DNA of 64,000 nucleotides from positions 47,526 to 111,525 of the forward strand of contig CAJUTD010000001.1 of assembly GCA_910589635.1 (NCBI GenBank), written 5' to 3'. The position numbers and the translations under genes were made by a program. The notes beneath the pieces are model-generated. The model ran no database searches, was not told the origin of the DNA, and saw only the letters and a list, made by a program, of their open reading frames with translations. The DNA is from an uncultured Lachnospiraceae bacterium. Lineage in GTDB: Bacteria > Bacillota > Clostridia > Lachnospirales > Lachnospiraceae. The stretch's first letter is position 1. Each line of letters begins with the position of its first letter. Shown here in pieces: positions 46,184 through 56,198 of this stretch.

Positions 46184-47062
46184 CTACAGGCCTTGTGCAA
46201 TTTCCATCAGATACTGGCCGTACTCCGTCTTCATCAGGGGCTCCGCCAGCCTCTTTAACTGTTGTTCGTCAATGAATCCACGTTTGTAAGCGATCTCCTC
46301 GATACAAGAAATGTAGAGCCCCTGTCGTTTCTGGAATGCCGACACAAAGTCTGCCGCCGCAAGCAGCATATCATGGCTCCCCGTATCAAGCCAGGCAAAC
46401 CCCCGTCCCAACGTCTCCACCTTGAGATTTCCACGCCTTAAGTACTCGTTGTTGACACTGGTAATCTCTATTTCGCCGCGCGCCGAAGGCTTGACGTTCT
46501 TGGCTATCTCCACGACATCGTTATCATAAAAATACAGCCCGGGCACAGCATAGTTGGATTTCGGCTTCTGCGGTTTCTCCTCTATGGAAATCGCCGTCCC
46601 TGCCTCGTCAAATTCTACCACGCCATACTCTCTGGGGTCTCTGACATAGTACCCGAAAATCGTAGCTCCCGGCTGACTGTCCGTGCGGTCGGCAACTGTC
46701 CGCAACACTCTGGAGAAACTCTGTCCATAAAAGATATTGTCCCCCAGTACCAGCGCTACTGCATCTTCTCCGATAAATTCTTCCCCAATGATAAATGCAT
46801 CCGCAAGGCCCCTTGGTTCCTCCTGCACTTCATATACAAACCGCATACCAAGCTGGCTTCCATCGCCCAGCAAATCCTCAAATACTGGCAAATCCCTAGG
46901 CGTCGAGATAATCAAGACCTCACGGATGCCTGCCAGCATTAATGTCGACAAAGGATAATAAATCATCGGTTTGTCATACACCGGCATAATCTGCTTAGAG
47001 ATCGCCTTCGTCAATGGATACAGTCTCGTTCCGGAACCTCCGGCTAAAATTATTCCTTTCAT
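46184..47062 (-). CDS. rfbA: Glucose-1-phosphate thymidylyltransferase
   Basis: 292 residues, first step of dTDP-L-rhamnose synthesis. RmlA marks: [55 protein letters not shown] and [10 protein letters not shown]. Its ATG overlaps the last four bases of the upstream membrane-protein fragment, so it is translationally coupled to that gene. rfbB and rfbD are 15 kb upstream at the start of the window's operon chain. Confidence 0.97.
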   Translation of the reverse strand: MKGIILAGGSGTRLYPLTKAISKQIMPVYDKPMIYYPLSTLMLAGIREVLIISTPRDLPVFEDLLGDGSQLGMRFVYEVQEEPRGLADAFIIGEEFIGEDAVALVLGDNIFYGQSFSRVLRTVADRTDSQPGATIFGYYVRDPREYGVVEFDEAGTAISIEEKPQKPKSNYAVPGLYFYDNDVVEIAKNVKPSARGEIEITSVNNEYLRRGNLKVETLGRGFAWLDTGSHDMLLAAADFVSAFQKRQGLYISCIEEIAYKRGFIDEQQLKRLAEPLMKTEYGQYLMEIAQGL

Positions 47063-47877
47063 TGAGTTACCTCCAAATCATTTTCTTTGCGGGCATATAC
47101 GCTTCTCGTCCCTGTAGAATCTACAAGCCCATAACCAACTTGTTCCAGATAAGCGTCCATCTCAAAGGAGCTGAATGTCACAATGTAATCGACCTTTTCC
47201 TTTGCAAGCGCCTCTGCCAAACGATCCGGCTCATCTTTCATACCATGGTTGACCGCCCGGATAATGGCCTTCTGCGGCCTGTATTTCTTGCCGACATTTT
47301 CATACCCTTCGGCATTATTGTGTTTCTGGTAAGCCTTACGGCTAATGGCCCACACCAGCGTCGGGTCATACAACCTCGCTCTCGTCTGGCTCTCACTCTC
47401 AAACGCCACCACCGGATGTTCTTTGTCTTTATGCTTATCAATGATTTCACAGACCTCAATCACATCGCCCGGCAGATTATATATATTTTCTGGAACCCGG
47501 ATGCTTCCCTCCGTGAGAAAAGTACTCGTACCGCCGCCAAAAAGAGCCAGCAACAATAGGCAGACCACCGCCTTTTCCCATAATTTTTTGCGCTCCATAA
47601 CAGCTTTCGTGCCCACCCAGGCGATCATCGGCAAAACCGGGACTGCCCAGATAAAGCGGTAATAAGTATTAATGCCCGTCACTTTCCCCATCAACCGCAG
47701 CGACAATTCATTGAATATAAACAGGATGCTCAGGATTATCGCAAATACGAAACGCTTGCGCCCTCTCTCATCGCCGTGGCAAAAGCCGTAGACAACACAG
47801 ACAAGAAACAGGGACAAGTATGCCGTCGGTCCCATATACATCTCAAACACCTGTCTTACACTCTCTATACCATACAT
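47059..47877 (-). pseudogene. C-terminal half of a split multi-spanning membrane protein
   Basis: 272 codons: three or four membrane segments, then a soluble tail (PTLVWAISRKAYQ, VDYIVTFSSFEMDAYLEQ). It begins mid-way through what looks like a GT-C-type (DUF6077-like) membrane protein; the first half is encoded 54 bases upstream in a different frame. The frame offset equals a one-base deletion, and an in-frame TGA also lies just before this ATG, so at least two lesions would separate the halves. A weak site TGAGGAAAC precedes the ATG, so independent translation is possible. I cannot tell true gene decay from sequence error. Confidence 0.6.
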
Positions 47878-47930
47878 ATTGTTTCCTCATAATCTATTTA
47901 ACTGTGGCTCTAGCCCGCTTGCAACTACCG

Positions 47931-48989
47931 CTACCTTATGGGAATGCGGATTCCCCTGGTATACATAAAGTAAAGCATCACATAGACCGCATTAGGCAGC
48001 ACACACCAAAATGCCCGCCAAAGTATCTGCCAATTCCGCTCTGTCAGCCATTCGGCCAGTACGGCAATCACCAGGATTGCCGGAACGATCACCATGGAAG
48101 ACATAGATACCGGAATACTGGAAAAACAGACAACAAATACCAGGACCCAATGCTCCCGCCTGTACCTGTCCTTCCACAGGCCAAGAACTGCATAAAAGAC
48201 CGCAGGGATTACCACATTGGCGCAGAATCCCTTAGCTTCATAGCTGCGCACCAGAAGGAAATCCGATATGGTATAACTCGTATGGAATCCCAAATGCAGC
48301 ACGAATACCAGCCCTGTAAAAAACAACGCTTTCTTCTCCTCTTCCGGGAAAAGGCGCCTGCCCATAACAAACAGGACATATGCATGCATGAGGATGCAGA
48401 GCGTACCCAGCACATAATGCTGAATCACCATACCGCCAATGCCGGTCAATCTGCAAATAAATGCCGAATGCATGTAAAACGCTGAGAGCGCGTAACGGAA
48501 ATCCAACGTTTCTTCTATGACATTGGATTCACCATTATACACATACATCGTATCCGTCATCGTTGTTGTGTCTATTGTCCCTATATAGTAGGAAGTATCA
48601 AATCCCACATACTGCTGCGTCCCTGCAAACCAGCAGCAGAACAGCACCAAAAGAGCTACTGCCAATAGCAGAATCCCTTTATTCCTCCAAAGCCCGGCCA
48701 ACATACTCTTTACCCAAGCACCAAGCTCTTTTCCTGCTGCTGCAAGCGCATAAATATTGACTGCTGCCGCAACGATAAGCCACAAGACCACCAGCTCATG
48801 AAATGGCCTTTGCAGGAGTATCAACGGCAGGGCCGCCATCTGAAAGAGTCCGAAATATACGAAAAACCCCATGAGGCCGACCTCATACTTTCTGAACTTC
48901 AGGCGGAACAGCTTCATAAATGCAATACCGTATATGATAAATTCTATTCCCAATAGTAAAAGTACAAGTAAGCATACTGCTAGCTGCAT
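47931..48989 (-). pseudogene. N-terminal half of a split multi-spanning membrane protein (DUF6077-like)
   Basis: 352 codons from the ATG at 48989 (AGGAG eight bases ahead), about nine membrane segments. After the second or third segment comes GFDTSYYIGTIDTT, an outer-loop motif of a Lachnospiraceae membrane family that I associate with DUF6077; family length is well above 500 residues. The frame stops at GIRIPIR, and the soluble C-terminal part follows as a separate frame (47059-47877). First gene behind the extended -10 promoter at 49055. Likely function, if intact: lipid-linked sugar handling outside the membrane, as for GT-C enzymes (inference). Confidence 0.62.
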
Positions 48990-49054
48990 TATCAATTCTC
49001 CTGTTTTTGATTTGCCCCCTGGCTGTTTTGGCACTACCCATTGCTTTCGCGAAC

Positions 49055-49083
49055 ATTATAACATGCGTACACGGCAAATGCAA
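49055..49083 (-). promoter_or_regulatory. Extended -10 promoter ahead of the split membrane gene and rfbA/rfbC
   Basis: Minus strand: TATAAT (49055-49060) with TGT directly before it and, 17 bases upstream, a weak -35 TTGCAT (49078-49083). The predicted RNA start near 49048 lies about 59 bases before the ATG at 48989. This supports the shorter start, since an ATG at 49034 would lie almost at the RNA 5' end. Confidence 0.7.
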
Positions 49084-49098
49084 ATTTATCCAATTTTT

Positions 49099-51975
49099 CT
49101 ACTTGCGGTACATGGTATAAAGCCTTCTAGCACTGAATCCCGGCACAAGCTGGTTCCAGGCAGTGATGCGGATCAGGCCCAGATAGCGGTCGGTATATTG
49201 GAAAGTCGCCGTCGTGTCCATGTGCCGGAACACCTCAAATGCTTCTTTGCCCTTAATTCCCATAGGCAGTCCCTGCGCTACCTCCACCGGATGGTCCTGA
49301 TAGCTGCGGATAATGAAGGCGTCTACCATGGGATTGCAGGCTGCGATATAATAGCTGGCTGCAATCGCCGCCGCCTGATTGGCCTGTCCCCAATTGGAGG
49401 AATACCCTTGCTCTGAGAGGATTACCCGCACCGAAGAACCATAATTTCTTTTGATATAATCCGTGAGCACGTTCAGATTCTTCATCGTGATATAAGGGCT
49501 GTTCTCATCACCCGTAATGCCGTACCCATCCCAGAAATTCGTGTATGTCAGGGGTGCGGAATAAGCATGGTAGGCAAGATTCCATTTCAGCCCTTTTTGT
49601 ACTCTTTTCAAATGTGACACAAACGAAGAAATGGAATGCTTCACGCTGTAACCGCCTGCCACAGACGTATTCCAGAGATTATCCATACAGATAAATACAT
49701 GCGCATTGGAATACTGGCTGCGCACAGCATAGTACAGGGAGCGGAAGGCATACGCATATACCGTAAAATAGGAATTCTCCGACATTGCCCCCGCATAGTT
49801 CCAATTGCGGGGATTATTAATTTCATTTCCCAAAACCCAATTGGACACATAACATTTCTTAGTCCCAAACACTTTGCCCAGATAAGAGAACACGGCCTCC
49901 ATCTTCTCTCTGGCCCCATTACTGCGCACATTCCAAGTATAATAAGGCGCCGCGCCTCCAATTCTCGCCCTGGAGTCAATGAGGTTTGTCTGCCCATCCA
50001 CCCAATCGAGCAAAATCTGCACAGTAACATTAATTCCCTTTTTGTTGCATTCTGATACAAGCTGCCGGTAAGAATCCATCGCACTGAAATAATATGTCTT
50101 GCCGTTATATTTATAGGCCACGGAAGGATTCGCATAAACACTGGACAACGTCAGGTTGAGGAACGTATTCCTGGCATTGCAATCGACGATTTCGTCAATA
50201 GTATTATTATAAAACTGCATACCCTTCTTTGTCTTTCCTAACTTATATTTCGACTTATTCTTAGCAGCCTTTTCCGGGTTCTTCACATAGGAAGGATTGC
50301 TGACAAGATAGTATTTGCCTTTCTTTTTCACGGCGACCCCGAACATTGCCAAGGCGTACCCCTGATTCTCCGAAGTCTTTAAGGTAAAGCTAAGCTTCTT
50401 CTTTTTGTAAACCCTTTTTGCCATCTTGTATGGTTTGCCGTTTAACGGATTGACATAGACCAGGTAATAGCGGTCGTCCGAACTCGCCACACGCTTCTTC
50501 ACGGTAGCTTTAAATTTGATCTTTCCTGTCGCCGTAGCCTTGCACAACGTTATTTTAGAGTATTTTTTACTCGGCTTACGCGAACATTTCACCCACTTTG
50601 CATAATACTTCTTGTTGCCAGTATTCCCTTTCTTCACATAGCTGACGCGCTTTTTGTATTTTTTATCCTTATACCAGCCGTCAAAATCATAGCCCTTTCG
50701 CGTGGGAATCGGCAAATCAAATGTCTTAGATGTAATCTTATAGCTTTTCTTTGCTTTTGCAGGCAGTTTGCCTTTCTTCGTATCATACTTAATCTTATAT
50801 GTTACGGCCTGCCACTTGGCATAGAGCGTCACCGTGCCGCCCGCCTTCGTCGTGAGTTTGCTCACCTTTGCGCCACTCTTATAAGTCTTTCCCTTACCGT
50901 TTTTCTTTGTATTCCAACCCACAAATTTATAACCTTTGCGCTTGAAATTATTTGCCCGCAGCTTGCTCGGCGAGCCATACACGTGCTTGGAGGAAGAAAC
51001 CTTGCCGCTTTTTCCACCATTGCTATTATAGTTTACTTTATAGGAATTCCCTTTCCACTGGGCATAGAGCGTCACCGTGGACCCATCCTTTTGATTGGCA
51101 AAGGAAACACTCTGCTGCTGCTTATAACTTACGCCTTTGCCATCTTTTCTCGTATTCCATCCCGCAAAAGAATATCCTGCCCGCGTAAACTTATTCTTTG
51201 TCAATTTCTTGCTCTTGCCGCAGGAAAATGCCTCGTCGTCCATTTTCCCAGTGCCACCGTTGGCATGGAAGCGCACTTTATATTCGCCACGCCGCCAGAC
51301 TGCCTTGAGCACGACTACTGCTCCTTCCGATTCTGCCAGGTTTATTGCCGTAGAATTTTCTTGATAGATACCCGCGCCTTCCTGTTCCCAGCCAATCAGC
51401 ACATAGTCTTTCCTGTAGCATTCGCTGCGCGGAAGCGTCAGCTTTTCATCATAAGTGACTACCTGTTCGGCCGGAGGCTTTCCTTCTCCTCCGTTCAAAT
51501 GAAACTGTATACGATATGTAATCGGCGTCCAGGATGCCGACAACGTTATGTCCTCCGTCACCGGCGCATCAAAGACATAGTAATTCCCTTCGCTATCCAG
51601 CCAGCCCTGAAAGAGATAACCCCTCTTTTCCACATCCATGACTGCCGCTGCATCCACAGTCTCACCATCTTTTACCTCCATGGTGAAACTCTTCTCACCT
51701 TCCGCTGTCGTTCCTCCATCCAGCTCAAAATAGACCGTGCGCCAGATTTCCTCATCTTCCTCTGTTTCGTTGTCTTCTGTTTTGTCCCCTGTTTCGTCAT
51801 CAAATTTCGTTTCATCGTTTTCTTCTGTTTGATCCCCTGTCGCGTTCCCCTCCTGTGATTCCACTTCATACTGCCGTGATCCCTGCGGCAATTCCATGGC
51901 GTAGAGACTGCCTGCATCCATGGTAAACACCAACACGGCTGCCAGCAGTATTGATAATATCCTCTTCTTATCCAT
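49099..51975 (-). CDS. Secreted InlB-repeat protein with C-terminal glycosidase-like (DUF5722-type) domain
   Basis: 958 residues: signal peptide (to about SLYAM), an acidic Glu/Asp/Thr-rich linker (about 35-75), five InlB B-type repeats (about 78-460; each with F/Y..GG, GY.F.GW, T/V.LYA.W), a Lys-rich beta region to about 590, then a TIM-barrel-like domain (about 600-958). That domain shows clan GH-A-like acids: NWVLGNEINNP (Asn-Glu pair) and VILSEQGYSS (second Glu). I associate it with DUF5722. A wall-attached glycosidase acting on the strain's own or host glycans is a fair guess; the substrate is unknown. No sorting signal. RBS is a weak AGAAGGGATCAAT. Confidence 0.85.
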   Translation of the reverse strand: MDKKRILSILLAAVLVFTMDAGSLYAMELPQGSRQYEVESQEGNATGDQTEENDETKFDDETGDKTEDNETEEDEEIWRTVYFELDGGTTAEGEKSFTMEVKDGETVDAAAVMDVEKRGYLFQGWLDSEGNYYVFDAPVTEDITLSASWTPITYRIQFHLNGGEGKPPAEQVVTYDEKLTLPRSECYRKDYVLIGWEQEGAGIYQENSTAINLAESEGAVVVLKAVWRRGEYKVRFHANGGTGKMDDEAFSCGKSKKLTKNKFTRAGYSFAGWNTRKDGKGVSYKQQQSVSFANQKDGSTVTLYAQWKGNSYKVNYNSNGGKSGKVSSSKHVYGSPSKLRANNFKRKGYKFVGWNTKKNGKGKTYKSGAKVSKLTTKAGGTVTLYAKWQAVTYKIKYDTKKGKLPAKAKKSYKITSKTFDLPIPTRKGYDFDGWYKDKKYKKRVSYVKKGNTGNKKYYAKWVKCSRKPSKKYSKITLCKATATGKIKFKATVKKRVASSDDRYYLVYVNPLNGKPYKMAKRVYKKKKLSFTLKTSENQGYALAMFGVAVKKKGKYYLVSNPSYVKNPEKAAKNKSKYKLGKTKKGMQFYNNTIDEIVDCNARNTFLNLTLSSVYANPSVAYKYNGKTYYFSAMDSYRQLVSECNKKGINVTVQILLDWVDGQTNLIDSRARIGGAAPYYTWNVRSNGAREKMEAVFSYLGKVFGTKKCYVSNWVLGNEINNPRNWNYAGAMSENSYFTVYAYAFRSLYYAVRSQYSNAHVFICMDNLWNTSVAGGYSVKHSISSFVSHLKRVQKGLKWNLAYHAYSAPLTYTNFWDGYGITGDENSPYITMKNLNVLTDYIKRNYGSSVRVILSEQGYSSNWGQANQAAAIAASYYIAACNPMVDAFIIRSYQDHPVEVAQGLPMGIKGKEAFEVFRHMDTTATFQYTDRYLGLIRITAWNQLVPGFSARRLYTMYRK

Positions 51976-52093
51976 ATTGATCCCTTCTGTTGCTTACACT
52001 ATCCAGAATAGTTATCTGAATATCTCAAACTTCACTGCAATGTAATTCCACACAATTACCTGGCCTCTTTCATATAATCCCACCTCCTAAACG

Positions 52094-52122
52094 AATACCC
52101 CGCAATAGACCCGCGGGGTATT
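52094..52122 (-). terminator. Possible weak terminator hairpin after the GtrII-like gene
   Basis: Perfect 10-base stem AATACCCCGC/GCGGGGTATT with a nine-base loop, 12 bases after the stop of the GtrII-like gene. The following bases on the minus strand, CGTTTAGG, are a poor T-tract, so termination would be partial. Together with the downstream 120 bases it forms the only long non-coding gap (159 bases) in this part of the locus. Confidence 0.5.
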
Positions 52123-52134
52123 TCCTTCCATATA

Positions 52135-53676
52135 CTATTTTATATCAGAAAGCTTTACAATAACATAGCTATTCTGCACTGAAATATACCCATCATTCGG
52201 GTAATGGGCCATCTCTCTTGACAATTCAATCGCCTCGTCCTGGTATTCCAGCGTGCCATTTATGTCAATGCCCATGGTATTCATGATACCGACAACACGT
52301 CCGGTAGCCCCGGCAAGATTGGCCGGCGTATAATCCCAGGACAGAAAAGAGACGCCATACATATCAACTCTCTCACATGCTTCATTCAAACGCGCCTCGT
52401 AGCCTCCTACACAAATAATTGGCAGATTCTGCGCGTCTTTCAAACGCTGTATGTCTTGCGCAATCTGCCCTGCCACACGCAGGTCCTCCTGATTGCGCAC
52501 ATCATCCGTATACACAAGCCGCAAATCCGTGGCAACACTTAACCAGATTGCCACAATGCAGACTGCCGTGACTGCCCGCCGCCCCCACAAGTATTTGCGC
52601 ACATCCTGCCTGCCCCAGATTCCACATGCAAACATGCAGCCAAACGCTGCAATAAGCTGCAAGGCAAATTGAGAGCGTACCGCCGGTTCATTGCCCATAT
52701 AAATTGTCAGCAGAAAAGGCGTCAGCAGCAAACCTGCAAGCGCGAGGGTAAATACAACTTTTATGGATATTTTGAGCTCCCGCTTGAAGCAGAAAACAAT
52801 CCACACAATTGCCAGACAAATGCACATAAGCGGGTAAACGGAGCGGTATACTGCATTTTCCCAAAAGAGGACGTTCTTCACATGGTGTAAAATATTGTGT
52901 ATAATATCTGATATAGATGCCTGCCCCCAGACAATCTGCCCCTGCAAATACTGCCCCTGACCGAAAAACATCTTCGTAATCGCCATATTCACAACATAGA
53001 CAACCGCAAATCCGCCGATCAGCTTGAGAATCGCCCATGCATATTCCCACCATTCCTTCTCACGGTAACTTTCGGCAAAATCCATGAGGAAAACCATGAT
53101 GCAAAGGCCAATATAAAACGCCACACATCCCTGGTACGTGCAAAAACTCCAAACCCCGAACGCCAGGCCCAAAACGGCCCGGAAAACCATGCGTCCTTTC
53201 CCACACTTATCATAGATAAGCCGGCTCAAAGCGAAAACGGAAATTACTGCATAAATCATCCCCAGCACGACCTCCGCTCTCTGCAAGGCAAAATAGAACT
53301 GCGGCATCCATACCGAACACACTGCGAAAAGCGCCATGAACAGCCCATAGGGATATCTGTCATCCCTGCCGCTTGCCGTCCAGCAGAGAAAGGCAATCAA
53401 TGCGCCCAGCAAAATGAACCCCAGCAAAAATATCATCCCGGAGAGATATGGATTGTATCCTCCCGGCATCCCTAACATTTTGCTGAGGAGCAGCCCTTGT
53501 CTGCCGACAGTCTTCCAGGAGTCCAGTAGCGGGCCTTCCGCCACTATAATCCGCTCCGTATCAATTCCCACATTCTGCGAGAAAGCCATATGCAGATAAC
53601 AAATGCATACCATAACTGCATTGACGATCAATGCGTTTCTATGTGTCTTCGCAAATAGTTTCATATCCTGTATCAT
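52135..53676 (-). CDS. GtrII-like polytopic glucosyltransferase
   Basis: 513 residues from the ATG at 53676 (AGAGGTG six bases ahead); a GTG three codons earlier is less well placed. Ten or more membrane segments, with an early outer loop VGIDTERIIVAEGPLLDSW and then GRQGLLLSKML, the pattern of the GtrII/GtrII-like family that adds a sugar from polyprenyl-phosphate to a surface glycan outside the membrane. The next gene upstream encodes a GtrB-like enzyme, the usual partner. The flippase gene before that completes a GtrA/B/II-like arrangement, but no small GtrA is present. Confidence 0.87.
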   Translation of the reverse strand: MIQDMKLFAKTHRNALIVNAVMVCICYLHMAFSQNVGIDTERIIVAEGPLLDSWKTVGRQGLLLSKMLGMPGGYNPYLSGMIFLLGFILLGALIAFLCWTASGRDDRYPYGLFMALFAVCSVWMPQFYFALQRAEVVLGMIYAVISVFALSRLIYDKCGKGRMVFRAVLGLAFGVWSFCTYQGCVAFYIGLCIMVFLMDFAESYREKEWWEYAWAILKLIGGFAVVYVVNMAITKMFFGQGQYLQGQIVWGQASISDIIHNILHHVKNVLFWENAVYRSVYPLMCICLAIVWIVFCFKRELKISIKVVFTLALAGLLLTPFLLTIYMGNEPAVRSQFALQLIAAFGCMFACGIWGRQDVRKYLWGRRAVTAVCIVAIWLSVATDLRLVYTDDVRNQEDLRVAGQIAQDIQRLKDAQNLPIICVGGYEARLNEACERVDMYGVSFLSWDYTPANLAGATGRVVGIMNTMGIDINGTLEYQDEAIELSREMAHYPNDGYISVQNSYVIVKLSDIK

Positions 53677-53699
53677 TTCCTGCACCTCTGTAAAATTTC

Positions 53700-54650
53700 T
53701 CAGCCCACTCTCTTGATCTGTTCATCGCTGCACTCACTGACAATATAGTGCGGCCGCTTCTTCGTCTCCACATAAGTCTTGCCAATATACTGCCCAATAA
53801 CGCCAAGGCAAAACAATTGTACCCCGCCTATAAAAATCATCACGCACATATTAGATGCCCAACCCTGCACGGCATCCCCAAAAATAAGCCTTCTTACGAC
53901 GATAAAGAGAATGGCAAGCAGGGAAATACCAGTACACGCCACACCCATCCAAGACGCTATGTTTAACGGCATCTGGGAAAAACTGATAATACCGTCTATA
54001 GAATACTTAAAAAGTTTCCAGAAATTCCATTTCGTTTCCCCGGCAGCCCGCTCCACATTCTCAAAAGCATACCAGTAGGTGCGAAAACCAATCCAACCGA
54101 AAATTCCCTTAGAAAAACGATTCCGCTCTCCCATCTCTACAATCACGTCTACCATTTCCCGCTTCATCAGGCGGTAATCCCTGGCCCCGTCCACAACGTC
54201 CGCATCAGATATCTTATTAATTAATTTATAAAACATCCTCGCAAAAAAAGAACGGATTGGCGGTTCCCCTGCCCTGTCCACCCGCCGCGTGGCAACGCTG
54301 TCATATTCCCCGCTTTCCAAAATCTTCACCATCTCCGGCAAAAGTTCGGGAGGATCCTGTAAATCTGCATCCATGACTGCCACATAGTCTCCCGTGGCGT
54401 TCGTAAATCCCGCATACATCGCCGCCTCTTTGCCAAAATTTCTGGAAAACGATAGGTAACGAACATAAGACCTCTTTTCGGCAAATCCGCGTATCAGCGG
54501 AAGCGTCCCATCCACAGAACCGTCATTTACAAAAAGAATCTCAAATTCATACTCCGGCATCCGCTCCACAACCTTTGCTATCTCACTGTCAAAGGCAGGC
54601 AAACAGCTCTCTTCATTGTAACAGGGAATAATCAAACTTATTTTCTTCAT
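53700..54650 (-). CDS. GtrB-like polyprenyl-phosphate glycosyltransferase (GT2)
   Basis: 316 residues: GT2 domain (ISLIIPCYNEESCLP, FVNDGSVDGTL, NFGKEAAMYAG, VMDADLQDPPE) followed by two C-terminal membrane segments and the tail IGKTYVETKKRPHYIV, the GtrB/DPM-type layout. It makes polyprenyl-phosphate-glucose (or a similar sugar) on the inner face for use by the GtrII-like enzyme encoded 24 bases downstream. RBS AAGAGGTATGTGAG precedes the ATG. Confidence 0.93.
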   Translation of the reverse strand: MKKISLIIPCYNEESCLPAFDSEIAKVVERMPEYEFEILFVNDGSVDGTLPLIRGFAEKRSYVRYLSFSRNFGKEAAMYAGFTNATGDYVAVMDADLQDPPELLPEMVKILESGEYDSVATRRVDRAGEPPIRSFFARMFYKLINKISDADVVDGARDYRLMKREMVDVIVEMGERNRFSKGIFGWIGFRTYWYAFENVERAAGETKWNFWKLFKYSIDGIISFSQMPLNIASWMGVACTGISLLAILFIVVRRLIFGDAVQGWASNMCVMIFIGGVQLFCLGVIGQYIGKTYVETKKRPHYIVSECSDEQIKRVG

Positions 54651-54725
54651 CTCACATACCTCTTACTTTTATCTGCTGCTTCCTTAAAATTATTGCTCAC
54701 TACACTGTATATTATTTATTTTCTG

Positions 54726-56198
54726 CTATGGCGCTTTTTTTGTCAAGCACAGCTTCTTCACATACGGCAGCACAAACTCCATTGTAATCGTTTCTTTCTG
54801 CACAAGCAGCGCTATCCCATATATGCCAAAAAACACGAGCGCCGTAAATACAAGCGTCAGAAAATTTCCGACATCCTGTAAAGCCATCCTGTGCAGCGCC
54901 ACGGCGCCAGCCACGGCAGGTATCAATGCCGCCACATATGGAACCATGCGTTTCATATGCCAGATTTCTTTTAAGAACTGCCATAGTACCACAGCTTCCA
55001 CCAACACCACCACAATTTCTGCCACCAGCGTGCCAATTGTCGCTCCACAGGCGCCCAGCGCAGGAATCAGCAGTAAATTAATAATTAAGTCTATGACGCT
55101 GCCTGCAATCACAGCCTGTAATACCTTTCTTTCCCTGCCCGTGGGCACAAGAATCTGCATGCCCAGGATATTGGACAATCCGATAAAAATAATCGTCGGC
55201 ATAATCAGACGCATGGAAATTGCCGCCGGCGCATACGCCGGACCTGACAAAAATCCAATTCCCTCTTCCGCAAACAACATGAAATATACGGCAAGAGGCA
55301 GTGATATCATCAAAACAAAGCTCAAGGCATGGGACGTCATGCGTTTAAACTCTTTTTGCATATCCTTTTCGATATAATAAGAAAGACGCGGCAGCAACAC
55401 CGTGCCCAGAGAGATTACCAGGCTCACCAGCGCAGTCTTGACATAGACTGCCGCATTGTAATAACCGGTCTGCTCATCCCCGCTAATAAATTTCAGCATT
55501 ACCGTGTCCAGATTCGTGTAAATACTGCTGGCCACTGTCATCGCGCAGAACACTCCGATGGGCTTGATATGACGTTTCAGGTTATAACTGCCCATAGGCT
55601 TTAAACTTATATATTTGCCCAATCTCAAGAAATTAATCACATAGGAGCCTATGTTGGAAGTCACTGTCAGCGCGCCGTAAATAATATAATCCTCTTTTTT
55701 ATGCACGAGCAGGAACATGCCCGATACCGCAATAACTTTAAAAATAAGGGAGGCTGCCGTGATGTAAGCATATTCCTCCAAAGCAGAATACAGCCAGTTC
55801 ACACCGATAACGTTGAGAATAATTGCCGAACTCATCACGAAGAGCAATGTCCTGTCTTCCGCAAACTTCGGCACAGTATAAAGGCTGACCCCAAATACAA
55901 TATATACAATCAATGTCATCGCGCAGTTAAGGATAAGAATTTCCTGTACCGTCCGTGAGAGCTTCTCCTTGTCGTCCCGCACCTGGGCGCAGGCACGGAT
56001 TCCATAGGTGGGAATTCCCAGCATCGACACCATAGAAAAATAATTGACTACCGCCAACGCAGAAGCGACTTTCCCAGTTCCCACCGGAAGGAGAATCCTC
56101 GACATATAGGGAAACGTAATCAAGGGAAAGATTACGGAGGACGCTGTCAGAATGAAGTTCATAATGAAATTAAAAGTAACGGAGTGTTTCTTATTCAT
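54726..56198 (-). CDS. wzx: Wzx-type oligosaccharide flippase
   Basis: 490 residues with about fourteen membrane segments of the polysaccharide transporter (MOP) superfamily: ITFPYMSRILLPVGTGKVASALAVVNYF at the start (first third shown by ITFPYMSRIL), later NLDTVMLKFISGDEQTGYY and LPRLSYYIEK, all typical of Wzx/RfbX. It flips a lipid-linked repeat unit across the membrane, an export route distinct from the two ABC systems. Its ATG overlaps the tail of the broken membrane gene by eight bases. Confidence 0.94.
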   Translation of the reverse strand: MNKKHSVTFNFIMNFILTASSVIFPLITFPYMSRILLPVGTGKVASALAVVNYFSMVSMLGIPTYGIRACAQVRDDKEKLSRTVQEILILNCAMTLIVYIVFGVSLYTVPKFAEDRTLLFVMSSAIILNVIGVNWLYSALEEYAYITAASLIFKVIAVSGMFLLVHKKEDYIIYGALTVTSNIGSYVINFLRLGKYISLKPMGSYNLKRHIKPIGVFCAMTVASSIYTNLDTVMLKFISGDEQTGYYNAAVYVKTALVSLVISLGTVLLPRLSYYIEKDMQKEFKRMTSHALSFVLMISLPLAVYFMLFAEEGIGFLSGPAYAPAAISMRLIMPTIIFIGLSNILGMQILVPTGRERKVLQAVIAGSVIDLIINLLLIPALGACGATIGTLVAEIVVVLVEAVVLWQFLKEIWHMKRMVPYVAALIPAVAGAVALHRMALQDVGNFLTLVFTALVFFGIYGIALLVQKETITMEFVLPYVKKLCLTKKAP

